Positions 23,759 to 30,673 of a DNA stretch of 30,673 bases are shown here, in pieces. This DNA is from Oscillospiraceae bacterium. GTDB taxonomy: Bacteria > Bacillota > Clostridia > Oscillospirales > Ruminococcaceae. The DNA lies in assembly GCA_003531585.1 (NCBI GenBank), contig DQFX01000010.1, forward strand, positions 1 through 30,673, read 5' to 3'. Position 1 is the stretch's first letter; every line of letters starts with the position of its first letter. Both the position numbers and the translations under genes were made by a program. Under the pieces are notes generated by a model, which was given only the letters and a program-made list of their open reading frames with translations, was not told the origin of the DNA and did not search any database.

Positions 23759-24025
23759 ATGAAAATCAACGTTACCGGAGGCACGCTCCCCCAGCAGGAA
23801 ATCGACTATTACACGGAAGCCGCGCTGAAAAAATACCCGAACCGCAACATAACCGCCATCGACTTTGACGTCGACGGAGAGTACGTCAACGCGACATACC
23901 ATTTCAACGACCAGCCGTTTGAGCGTATCAGGCGGATCACGGGATACCTTGTTGGTACGCTTGACCGCTTCAACAACGCCAAGCGCGCCGAGGAAGCAGA
24001 CCGCGTAAAGCACGGGTTAAATTAA
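23759..24025 (+). CDS. Stand-alone NrdD C-terminal (glycyl-radical tail) like protein
   Basis: 88-residue protein. The last 31 residues, FERIRRITGYLVGTLDRFNN then AKRAEEADRVKHG, line up with the very C-terminus of class III anaerobic ribonucleotide reductase (E. coli NrdD as recalled: RRVCGYLGSPDARPFN, then AGKQEEVKRRVKH). Gly62 falls at the glycyl-radical position of that enzyme. The first 50 residues (beta-alpha-beta looking, with AIDFDVDGEYVNATYHF) are not NrdD, and there is no cysteine at all, so the zinc ribbon of the enzyme is missing. Short proteins of this kind are sometimes labelled anaerobic ribonucleoside-triphosphate reductase, which cannot be right for the whole reaction. A spare radical domain (as GrcA/YfiD is for pyruvate formate-lyase), a regulator, or a structural relic are possible. 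AGAGGTGAT supports the ATG at 23759. It has its own promoter and terminator. Confidence 0.8.
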   Translation: MKINVTGGTLPQQEIDYYTEAALKKYPNRNITAIDFDVDGEYVNATYHFNDQPFERIRRITGYLVGTLDRFNNAKRAEEADRVKHGLN

Positions 24026-24058
24026 AACAAACCTCCGCCGAAAAGCGGAGGTTTTGTT
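24026..24058 (+). terminator. Terminator of the NrdD-tail-like gene
   Basis: AACAAACCTCCGC (24026-24038) pairs with GCGGAGGTTTTGTT (24045-24058) with one bulged T; a good intrinsic terminator starting at the stop codon. Confidence 0.85.
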
Positions 24059-24082
24059 CATATAAAACTAAAACGCAAAAAT

Positions 24083-24265
24083 CCCCCGCCTTTGCCGGGT
24101 CAAAAAATACTTCTATCCCAGCAAGTGTCTAGGCGACGACCTTCGGTCTTACGCTGGTTTGGCAGCAAAGCCGCCAAGACATGCGCGCGGCTGGGATGTT
24201 CGTCGGAAAAGTCACTTTAGGGACTTTTCAACGGTCTAAATCCACCGGTCATGCCGGTGGATTTA
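24083..24265. ncRNA. Branched structured element (candidate RNA or mobile repeat)
   Basis: Between two convergent genes. Order on the plus strand: CCCG/CGGG-type hairpin (about 24083-24099). Then helix P1, ATCCCAGC (24115-24122) with GCTGGGAT (24190-24197), closes a branched interior. Inside are P2, TGTC/GACA (24126-24129, 24178-24181); P3, GCG..GACC-TTC-GGTC..CGC (24133-24154); and P4, TTGGC-A-GC-AAA-GC-C-GCCAA (24159-24177). A stem GAAAAGTC/GACTTTTC (24206-24229) and the 11-bp stem AAATCCACCGG/CCGGTGGATTT (24238-24264) follow. Read on the minus strand it ends in a hairpin plus TTTTT. No promoter is obvious. Strand and function are open; it is not a tRNA, and I do not recognise a known riboswitch. 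Confidence 0.5.
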
Positions 24266-24277
24266 CGTTTATTCTGA

Positions 24278-26506
24278 TCATTCCTCGATAAGGTCGCCGT
24301 AAACAACGCCCAGACCGAGAGTGCTCATGTAAACTCTGCCGTACTTGTTCCAGTCGCCGTAGACGAACTTGCCGTTTCCGGTTCCGCCGAATTGGTGGTT
24401 GTCGTCGTTGATACGACTCCATGTTGCGCCCTCGTCGGTGGACCAGTAGAGACCTACCGGATCGTCGGAGGTCGGCTGACCCCAGATGTAGATAACGGCA
24501 GGGTCGCCGTCGTTCTTGCCTCTGCCAAGACCTACCATCTGGCAGTTGGAAACCGTGGAGAGACGAGTGAAGGTCTTGCCGTGGTCGGTGGAGACCTGAA
24601 GTCCCATTGCAGGGTAGTAGATCTTGCCCTCAACGCCCGCCTCTACTACCGGTCTTGTTGATGTGAACACGGAAAGATCGCTGTTTGCAGTGAAGGTCTT
24701 GCCGCGGTCGTCGCTGTAGTAGAAGGTGCTGCCGCTTGCTGCGTAGAGGTAGTCAGGGTTTACGGGGTCGGCGATAAGGCGCTTTGCGGAAAGTCCGCCC
24801 TCGGACTGGTTCCAGGTCTTGCCCTTGTCGTCAGACCAGAACACGAACGCCATGTTGTCCGGCGCCCAGTAGAATGTCGAGCCGTCAGCGGAGATCGCAA
24901 CGGAGCCGCCGTGGCCGTTCTGACCGCTCACCGGAGCCGTCACCTTGTTGCTCCATGTAACGCCGCGGTCCTCGGAGTACCAGAAGTCGTTGCCGGTTTC
25001 GGAGTTCGCAGCCTTTACCCACACGTCGGTGTTGGCGGCTGCGACCGCAAGTCCGGTCATGGAACCTGCATTGCTGCTGTGGCGCGTTCCGAACTCGGCA
25101 GCGTCATCCTGCGTGAATCCGTCGTAGTCCCCAACCACTGTCACAAGCTCGCCGCCGGGAATGCTGACAAGCTCGTAGGGAACAGTCTCTTCAATGCCCT
25201 CTGCGAAGAAGTAGAACGCGGGATGCTCGTCCCAGATGTTGTCGCAGGAGAAGATACCGTTGCCGGAAACCACCATGATCTTTCCGGTGTTGTGCGGGTC
25301 GATAGCGAGGGAGCTGCACCAGTGCATGGAGGACTCGTTGTGCCAGCTTACATCGCCGCCGGACATCGTCATATCAAGGTTGATGTTCTTCCAGGTCTTG
25401 CCGCCGTCGGTGGTAACGTAGAAGTCGTCGCCGAATGTGCCGTTTGCCTGCTGGTCGTATACGTTCTCGGTCACTGCCACCATTCTGTCGGGGTTGGCTG
25501 GGTCGATAACAACGTCGCCGTAGCCATTCTTTTCAGGGGTGATATCGGAAACGGAATCGTCCGCGATGTTCAGCAGGCGGATACCGCCGTTGCCGCGGGG
25601 ATTGTTCCACGGACCCTCGGTGGAAGCGTATGTCAGCACGATCTTTCCGTCGCCGTTGTACTTCATGCGCTGGACCATCAGACCCTTCGGGGCGTCCTCA
25701 ACGGGAGCCCACGTAGCGCCCGCGTCGGTGGATTTGAAGAGGTTGTAGTCCCCCTTGCTGGAGAGCGCAGCGTAAATCGTGGAGCAAGAGGAATCATCGC
25801 CGGACTGCGGGTCGATGAGTATGCTGCAAATACCGTTGTTGTTATTTGTGGAGGTGTCAACGCCGAGGTCGAGGTAGGTGAATGTCTGGCCGCCGTCGGT
25901 GGACTTTATCAGACCGCCGCTGCTCATTCCCGCGGCGTATACGATGTCGCTGTTCTTGGGGTCGACCGCGAGGCGCTCGCCGTTGCCTCGTCCCATTCCG
26001 TTGCCGTCTACCTTTATGTAGTCGGTTAGCTCGGTTCGGGTGAAGGTGCTGCCGTAGTCATTGGAGATAAACAGCGCGGTCCTGCCGCCGCTGAGGTAGC
26101 TTGTTCCTGCGAGGAGGTAAACGCGGTTCGGATCCTTGTCGCCGTAGGCGAGACCAGCGATGCCGAGGAATCCCTGGTCGTCCTCGCTTATGCCGTAGGA
26201 CATGGACTCCCAGAGCTGGGTGTCCTTATTGTAGCGGTACGCACCGCCGACGTCGGTGCGGGCGTAGTAGAGTCCTTCCTGGCTGGTCGCAAAAACGCCG
26301 CTGACGAATCCGCCGCCGCCCATCGCTACCTGGTTGAATTCCCAGCCGTTTGCGGACACATTGGAGGCTGTCTGCACGCCCGCGGGGGAGCTGCTGTCGT
26401 CCGGAGCGCTGCTTTCAGAACCGCTGGTTTCATTCTTGGAGCAGCCTGCAACGCTGACCGCTGTCGCAGCCGCAAGCAGTATGCTTAAAATTCTTCTGTG
26501 CTTCAT
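24278..26506 (-). CDS. GH74-family xyloglucanase-like lipoprotein
   Basis: Predicted 742-residue cell-surface glycoside hydrolase. The lipobox VAGC places the lipidated cysteine at residue 22, followed by a Ser/Pro/Asp-rich spacer. The catalytic part begins with VAMGGGGFVSGVFA and YARTDVGGAYRYN; Asp85 in this motif corresponds to the first catalytic aspartate of GH74. At least eight Asp-box motifs of the form SxDxGxTW/F (for example STDGGQTF, STDAGATW, TTDGGKTW, SDDKGKTW, STDEGATW) show the two seven-bladed beta-propellers of the family. No dockerin or carbohydrate-binding module is present, so it is lipid-tethered rather than cellulosomal. Members usually cut xyloglucan backbones. AAGGAG precedes the ATG. 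It is divergent from an AraC regulator. Confidence 0.9.
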   Translation of the reverse strand: MKHRRILSILLAAATAVSVAGCSKNETSGSESSAPDDSSSPAGVQTASNVSANGWEFNQVAMGGGGFVSGVFATSQEGLYYARTDVGGAYRYNKDTQLWESMSYGISEDDQGFLGIAGLAYGDKDPNRVYLLAGTSYLSGGRTALFISNDYGSTFTRTELTDYIKVDGNGMGRGNGERLAVDPKNSDIVYAAGMSSGGLIKSTDGGQTFTYLDLGVDTSTNNNNGICSILIDPQSGDDSSCSTIYAALSSKGDYNLFKSTDAGATWAPVEDAPKGLMVQRMKYNGDGKIVLTYASTEGPWNNPRGNGGIRLLNIADDSVSDITPEKNGYGDVVIDPANPDRMVAVTENVYDQQANGTFGDDFYVTTDGGKTWKNINLDMTMSGGDVSWHNESSMHWCSSLAIDPHNTGKIMVVSGNGIFSCDNIWDEHPAFYFFAEGIEETVPYELVSIPGGELVTVVGDYDGFTQDDAAEFGTRHSSNAGSMTGLAVAAANTDVWVKAANSETGNDFWYSEDRGVTWSNKVTAPVSGQNGHGGSVAISADGSTFYWAPDNMAFVFWSDDKGKTWNQSEGGLSAKRLIADPVNPDYLYAASGSTFYYSDDRGKTFTANSDLSVFTSTRPVVEAGVEGKIYYPAMGLQVSTDHGKTFTRLSTVSNCQMVGLGRGKNDGDPAVIYIWGQPTSDDPVGLYWSTDEGATWSRINDDNHQFGGTGNGKFVYGDWNKYGRVYMSTLGLGVVYGDLIEE

Positions 26507-26522
26507 AGATTTCTCCTTAATT

Positions 26523-26546
26523 TTACGTATCTTACGTATCTTACGT
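26523..26546. repeat. Tandem 9-bp repeats in the GH74 leader
   Basis: TTACGTATC occurs twice in tandem (26523-26531, 26532-26540) followed by a partial TTACGT (26541-26546). They lie in the transcribed leader of the GH74 gene, just upstream of its ribosome-binding site. An imperfect inverted repeat, TTATGTAA/TTACACAA (26588-26607), sits at the likely transcription start. Either could be the regulator's binding site. Confidence 0.55.
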
Positions 26547-26611
26547 GGCGTATTACATTTTCAGCCCGGGTTTCATTGGTCTGAACTTATGTAATGGTTT
26601 ACACAAGCTAT

Positions 26612-26640
26612 ATTATACAACATTTTTTCTCAAATTGCAA
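26612..26640 (-). promoter_or_regulatory. Promoter of the GH74 gene
   Basis: Minus-strand TTGCAA (26635-26640), 17-base spacer, perfect TATAAT (26612-26617), giving a leader of about 100 bases. About 100 bases separate it from the divergent regulator promoter. Confidence 0.8.
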
Positions 26641-26740
26641 GTGTGTTTCACGATTTTCACAATTTGCGCCATGATACTGAAAGAATTTTTATAGAATCGG
26701 GGAAGATACTGCAAAATTTCAGCCGTAAAGGGGATACCAG

Positions 26741-26769
26741 TTGACAACCAACCGTTGAAATGCTAAAAT
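26741..26769 (+). promoter_or_regulatory. Promoter of the AraC-family gene
   Basis: Perfect TTGACA (26741-26746), 17-base spacer, extended -10 (TGC plus TAAAAT, 26764-26769), with only about 10-12 leader bases before the gene. Confidence 0.75.
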
Positions 26770-26786
26770 ATTGATGAGGTGATGAT

Positions 26787-27593
26787 ATGAACAACAGCAT
26801 TTACCCGGTGCTCGGCGCTCAGATGAAGCTTCCGTTCTATGTTTCCGGCGTGGGTATCTCCGACCCGGAGTACCACGTGGTTCGAAGTTCCGGACTGGTA
26901 TCCTACCAGATTTTATATACCAGAAACGGAGCGGGGGTGCTTGAGATAGACGGCAGGAAGCTCCCGCAAATTCCGGGGAGCATATTTCTCGTCGCTCCGG
27001 GAGTCCCGCACGAGTACTACCCGCAGCAGGACATGTGGGAGACCGCCTGGGTGGTTTTCCGCGGAGCCTGCATTCGCGAGCTTATGACGAATCTCGGCTT
27101 TGGGGACTGGAACGAGCGCAGCGGCACGGAGCTTTCCGGATGCGATGGGATCTTTGCAAGGCTGCTTTCCGCAGCGTCAGACCCGCTGAACGGCGGTGAG
27201 CGCTGCTCCCTGCTTGTGTACGAATATATCCTGGAGGCGCGCTCGGTGCTTCTCGGCGGCGCAAAGCGCCCGGGAGGTCAGTCAGACCGCGCGGTGGAGT
27301 TCATCGAACGGCATTTCAGCGAGGATATCACGCTTGATCAGCTCGCGGGGATAACCGGGGTGTCGCTTCAGCATTTCTGCCGGATATTCCGTGGGCAGAC
27401 GGGAATGCGGCCGATGGAGTACCTCGCACGCAAGCGGATATCAGAGGCAAAGCGGCTGCTTAGCTCCACCGGACGGAGCGTGGCGGAGATCGCGGAGCTT
27501 ACCGGATACCGCGACCCTACCTATTTCGGCGCGGTGTTCCGGAGATACGAGGGAACCACCCCGACAGAGTACCGCAGAACAAGAACGCTGTGA
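26787..27593 (+). CDS. AraC-family transcriptional regulator
   Basis: Predicted 268-residue sugar-responsive regulator. The N-terminal cupin-like ligand domain (about residues 20-140) shows YQILYTRNGAGVLEIDGRKL and LVAPGVPHEYYP. The C-terminus (about 165-265) contains two helix-turn-helix motifs, ITLDQLAGITGVSLQHFCRI and RSVAEIAELTGYRDPTYFGA, with the AraC signature FRRYEGTTPTEYRR. GAGGTGAT precedes the ATG. Placed between a divergent GH74 gene and a downstream GH59 gene, it most likely switches both on in response to a glycan-derived sugar. The inverted repeat and 9-bp repeats in the GH74 leader are candidate sites; this is inference. Confidence 0.93.
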   Translation: MNNSIYPVLGAQMKLPFYVSGVGISDPEYHVVRSSGLVSYQILYTRNGAGVLEIDGRKLPQIPGSIFLVAPGVPHEYYPQQDMWETAWVVFRGACIRELMTNLGFGDWNERSGTELSGCDGIFARLLSAASDPLNGGERCSLLVYEYILEARSVLLGGAKRPGGQSDRAVEFIERHFSEDITLDQLAGITGVSLQHFCRIFRGQTGMRPMEYLARKRISEAKRLLSSTGRSVAEIAELTGYRDPTYFGAVFRRYEGTTPTEYRRTRTL

Positions 27594-27628
27594 TGTTCAT
27601 ATTTTAAGGATACGGCAAATATTTAATC

Positions 27629-27657
27629 TTGAAAAAATGCTCCTGGTGCAGTATACT
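27629..27657 (+). promoter_or_regulatory. Promoter of the GH59 gene
   Basis: TTGAAA (27629-27634), 17-base spacer, TATACT (27652-27657), 36 bases after the regulator's stop. The -10 overlaps an in-frame TTG at 27657, which therefore cannot be the start codon. Confidence 0.75.
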
Positions 27658-27701
27658 TGAATCAACAGATGAATTGCAAACTCATCGAAAGGAGCATTGA
27701 A

Positions 27702-30434
27702 ATGGATATTAAAAAACTGGCTGCGGCGGCTGTATGCGCGGTCACAGCGGCAAATTCAGTAATACTTCCCGCATGTGCGGAGACGGCGGAAACGGAGGCG
27801 GATCCTTTGAACATAGTGATAAACGGCGACAATGCCAACACCCTCGAAAACATGCTTTACCGCGGAGTAGGCATGGTGAGCGGAAACAACTCCTCACGCC
27901 TGCTTCTCGACTACAAGGCGGAAAACCCGGACGCCTACTGGGAGATAATGAACTATATCTTTGGAAAAAATGGTCTTGAGGTCGCACACCTGAAGCTCGA
28001 AATGGGTTCGGATATTAACTCCTCCTCCGGTACGGAGCCTTCCGTAATGCGCAGCGAGGACGAGACCGCCGATGTCACAAGGGGCGCGGGCTATCAGCTC
28101 GCAGCGGACGCAAAGACGATAAACCCGGATCTCACGCTTGACATGCTGTGGTGGAGCGAACCACGCTGGATCTCCGATTCCGACGACGTTTACGCGGCGC
28201 GCTACAAGTGGTATAAGAACACGCTCGACGCGGCGTACGACACCTACGGCATCAAGTTCGACTACGTTTCCGCGACCCAGAACGAGCGCGGCCGCGACAA
28301 CGGCTGGATAGTGTACCTGTCGCAGCACCTCAAGAGCGAGCCAGATTCCCGCTACGACTATTCCGCTATTAAAATAGTTGCCGGCGAGGAGGTCTGCACC
28401 TGGCAGGCGGCGGCTGAGGTCCTCAAGGGGCTTCGCGACGGCGACGCCACGCTTTCCGACAACATCGACGTTCTCGGAAGCCACTACACCAGCAGCTCCA
28501 CCGACCATGCGCAGGAACTTGCACGGGAGTACGGCAAGGAGCTGTGGTTCAGCGAGGGAAGCTCTCCGATGGCGTACTCCGAGGGCGCGTGGCGGTTTGA
28601 CGAGGGCAATTCCGGTCTGACCGGGATTAACGGCGCGCTGGACATCGCCAACCGCTACATTTCAATGTATCCGCAGGGCGGCATGACGCTGTGCCAGTTC
28701 CAGCCGGTGGTTGCCGCGTACTATGACGGCGTGTGCTACTGCCAGAAGCAGTTCATCAACGCCTGCGACCCGTGGAGCGGTTACTACACGCTTGACAGCG
28801 GATTCTATACCATGCTTCAGTTCACGCAGTTTATGGATAAGGGCTGGAGCTTCGTTGACGGCGCCTGCTACGCTGACGGAGTTCCCGGCGGCGACGGTCA
28901 CGCGATAGTTGATGCAAAGTACAGCTACATGACCACGTGCAGTCCCGACAAGTCGGATTATTCGACGGTCATCACAAACACCACCGCCGAGCCGCTGACC
29001 TACGAGTTTGAGGTATCGGAGCTTGCCAACGCCGGGAGCGAAGTCCACCTCTGGGAAACAAGAGGACCTGACGGCGGCGCGTATAACGAGAACTACTTTA
29101 AGAATATCGGCAGCGTTACACCGGAGGAAAACGGCGGGAAGTACACCTACTCCGTAACTGTGAAGCCCTATTCTATACTTACAGTTTCTACGGTAGACCT
29201 TCCGGAGACGGAGTACAAGAACCCGGAAAGCTCTGAGCGCACTATTCTGGAGCTTCCGTATAGCGACGATTTCAGCTATGCCGGCTACGGCGATGATTTC
29301 CTTGCCTCCCGCGGAAACGCCCCGCGCTACACGACCGACGAGGGCGGAGCGTTCGAGGTAAACGACGGCGTTCTGGTTCAGCAGATAACCGCCGCTGAGA
29401 AGGCGAATGAGTGGGGCTGGACTCCTGACCCGACCACGAATTTCGGCGACGACCGCTGGTATAACTACAGCGTTTCTGCGAAGGTGATATTTGCCGATTC
29501 AGACAATGCGGCGGGGAATTACACCGGCGTTGGTCTGCGCTACATTCAGGGTCATGCGGGAGCGAGCGGCTACTGGCTCAAACTCACGCAGAGCGGCGAC
29601 TGGAGCCTGTGGGAAAACAGCGACGTCCTCCGGAGCGGAAAGAGCACAGCGGACACCTCCGCGCCTGTGGAGCTGAAGATAGAGGCGGTCGACAACAACG
29701 TTAAGTGCTGGATAAACGGCGAGCAGGTGTGCGACTATACAGCAGAGGGAAGTTTCCTTGGTGCTGGCCGTGCGGCGTTCTTCTCGTCCTATGACCGCAA
29801 CGGGTTTGACGATCTCGTGATAGCTCCGGCTGAGGGCGCGGAGACCTACATCACCCGCTTTGACAATACTGATCTGATGTTTGATTACACCGGCGAGTGG
29901 AATCACAACACAATGTCCAGCTTCAAGAATTACAAGCGTACGCTGTCCTCGGCGAAGGCTGGCTGTTCGTTCGCGGTGGATTTCACCGGAACAGGAATTG
30001 CCATCACCGGCGGCGGAAAGGACGCGTCCGTGACCTACACGCTTGATGGCGGCGAGGAAGTCGCGTATACTGTTCTGAGCACTGGAATGCGCGAGGTCAA
30101 TTTCATGCTGAAGGGTCTTGAGAACGGCGAGCATCATCTGAATGTTACAGTGACCGACGGCACTTATAATGTAGACGGCGCGGAAGTCACCGGAATGGAA
30201 GTTTACACAGCGGCTCAGCGGGAGCATTCCGCAGAGCAGGAGACTTCCGGCGTAACTGGAGAGGCTCAGAGCGCGGAGCAGGCGGGTCAGACAACCGGCG
30301 AGCAGAGCGGCGCGGAGCAGGGTGATTCCGAGAATAAGGGCGGATTCCCGGCAGCAGCTGGAATCGGAATTGGCGCAGCAGTAGTTGCGGCAGGAGCTGC
30401 AGCGGCGGTTATTGTCAGGAAAAAGAAGAAGTAA
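27702..30434 (+). CDS. GH59 galactocerebrosidase-like enzyme, membrane-tethered
   Basis: Predicted 910-residue exported beta-galactosidase-type enzyme. A signal peptide (cleavage near ACA-ET, residues 25-26) leads to a GH59 TIM barrel. It contains YRGVGMVSGNNSSRLLLDY, LKLEMGSDINSSSGTEPS, the probable acid/base Glu195 in TQNERG and the probable nucleophile Glu285 in ELWFSEGSSP, preceded by DVLGSHYTSS as in mammalian GALC. A beta-sandwich and the GALC-type lectin domain (about residues 510-700) follow, then an extra beta-rich module (about 705-835), a Gln/Glu/Ser/Gly linker, and a C-terminal membrane helix (about 882-905) ending RKKKK. There is no LPxTG, so it is held by the helix. The ATG at 27702 is supported by GAAAGGAG. 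Substrate could be a beta-galactoside of xyloglucan or host glycolipid. Confidence 0.9.
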   Translation: MDIKKLAAAAVCAVTAANSVILPACAETAETEADPLNIVINGDNANTLENMLYRGVGMVSGNNSSRLLLDYKAENPDAYWEIMNYIFGKNGLEVAHLKLEMGSDINSSSGTEPSVMRSEDETADVTRGAGYQLAADAKTINPDLTLDMLWWSEPRWISDSDDVYAARYKWYKNTLDAAYDTYGIKFDYVSATQNERGRDNGWIVYLSQHLKSEPDSRYDYSAIKIVAGEEVCTWQAAAEVLKGLRDGDATLSDNIDVLGSHYTSSSTDHAQELAREYGKELWFSEGSSPMAYSEGAWRFDEGNSGLTGINGALDIANRYISMYPQGGMTLCQFQPVVAAYYDGVCYCQKQFINACDPWSGYYTLDSGFYTMLQFTQFMDKGWSFVDGACYADGVPGGDGHAIVDAKYSYMTTCSPDKSDYSTVITNTTAEPLTYEFEVSELANAGSEVHLWETRGPDGGAYNENYFKNIGSVTPEENGGKYTYSVTVKPYSILTVSTVDLPETEYKNPESSERTILELPYSDDFSYAGYGDDFLASRGNAPRYTTDEGGAFEVNDGVLVQQITAAEKANEWGWTPDPTTNFGDDRWYNYSVSAKVIFADSDNAAGNYTGVGLRYIQGHAGASGYWLKLTQSGDWSLWENSDVLRSGKSTADTSAPVELKIEAVDNNVKCWINGEQVCDYTAEGSFLGAGRAAFFSSYDRNGFDDLVIAPAEGAETYITRFDNTDLMFDYTGEWNHNTMSSFKNYKRTLSSAKAGCSFAVDFTGTGIAITGGGKDASVTYTLDGGEEVAYTVLSTGMREVNFMLKGLENGEHHLNVTVTDGTYNVDGAEVTGMEVYTAAQREHSAEQETSGVTGEAQSAEQAGQTTGEQSGAEQGDSENKGGFPAAAGIGIGAAVVAAGAAAAVIVRKKKK

Positions 30435-30455
30435 ATTGTCCCTCACCTCTTCACG

Positions 30456-30628
30456 GCATTTTCACTTGAGGTCACCTCTAAAAACCTCATGTGAGCGAAA
30501 ATGTGCAGTGCGCGCCATCTTCGTCTGTCAACAAGCGAAATTTCTGATGTGACGGCGTCCATGCCGTCACTTGGTTATTTCGCTCTGCAACATCGTGTTG
30601 CACCACCTCGTAAGGCATACAGCCTTAC
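30456..30628. other. Series of four hairpins after the GH59 gene
   Basis: From left to right: a long imperfect stem built on GCATTTTCAC-TTGAGGT (from 30456) with ACCTCATGTGA-GC-GAAAATG (to about 30504); a nested stem AGCGAAAT (30534-30541) with ATTTCGCT (30577-30584) enclosing GTGACGGC/GCCGTCAC (30549-30556, 30563-30570); TGCAACA/TGTTGCA (30586-30592, 30596-30602); and GTAAGGC/GCCTTAC (30610-30616, 30622-30628). No T run follows any stem, so this is not a plain terminator. No convincing ORF is present. The window ends before its right border can be seen. Confidence 0.5.
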
Positions 30629-30673
30629 TTTGTCGGCTTTCATCGCATTCGGCGCACTCTACCCATTTTCCCT

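Noticed and set aside
24115..24197. Resemblance to a tRNA cloverleaf or a c-di-GMP-I riboswitch (GCAAAGCC segment)
   Set aside because: There is no T-loop, no CCA-adjacent acceptor layout and no complete GEMM core, and no downstream gene in the right orientation.
24911..26029. A 372-codon plus-strand ORF inside the GH74 gene
   Set aside because: It is the antisense shadow of a coding region with biased codons; the GH74 frame has full domain support.
30575..30643. A 22-residue minus-strand ORF within the terminal hairpins
   Set aside because: There is no ribosome site and the stems themselves explain the sequence constraint; also close to the window edge.

Overview
The window looks like chromosome of a low-to-mid GC, Gram-positive anaerobe of the Clostridia, most likely a Ruminococcus-type member of the Oscillospirales. 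This is inferred from gene content and protein style. There is a hybrid-cluster protein, a sporulation-type GerW, an scpA-scpB-DUF2953-gerW-dac-rluB block in typical clostridial order, many Ser/Ala-rich lipoproteins, and plant or host glycan enzymes. No rRNA, tRNA, CRISPR array, phage or transposase gene was seen. Most genes have near-consensus sigma-A promoters with 17-bp spacers.

Layout. 1-4.2 kb: a small XRE repressor-like gene, an AI-2E family membrane protein and a convergent hydroxylamine reductase (hcp). 4.2-6.6 kb: three consecutive, separately promoted small lipoproteins that seem to share one GxW beta domain, the first carrying it twice. 6.7-12.0 kb: a compact housekeeping operon (M50 protease, ScpA, ScpB, DUF2953 protein, GerW, D-Ala-D-Ala carboxypeptidase, RluB). 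12.1-15.4 kb: a three-gene biotin-dependent carboxyl-transfer unit (diverged 12S-like carboxyltransferase, biotin carrier, 5S-like oxaloacetate/pyruvate carboxyltransferase) with no biotin carboxylase and no membrane decarboxylase subunit.

15.4-19.4 kb: an elaborate regulatory region with five helically phased heptamers and LacI-type palindromes, then a sugar ABC importer (binding lipoprotein and two permeases, no ATPase). 19.4-22.8 kb, minus strand: RNase R, SecG and a PNPOx-type flavoprotein. 22.8-24.0 kb: a DUF368 membrane protein and an 88-residue protein whose C-terminus matches the glycyl-radical tail of anaerobic ribonucleotide reductase. 24.3-30.4 kb: a glycan locus made of a lipid-anchored GH74 xyloglucanase-like propeller, a divergent AraC regulator and a membrane-tethered GH59 galactocerebrosidase-like enzyme.

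Three non-coding elements stand out. A branched structured element lies at 24083-24265. A short relative with the same terminal hairpin lies at 19346-19420. A series of four hairpins lies in the last 220 bases. The best candidates for something little described are the stand-alone NrdD-like radical domain, the branched element, the phased repeats before the sugar transporter, and the stripped-down transcarboxylase triad.
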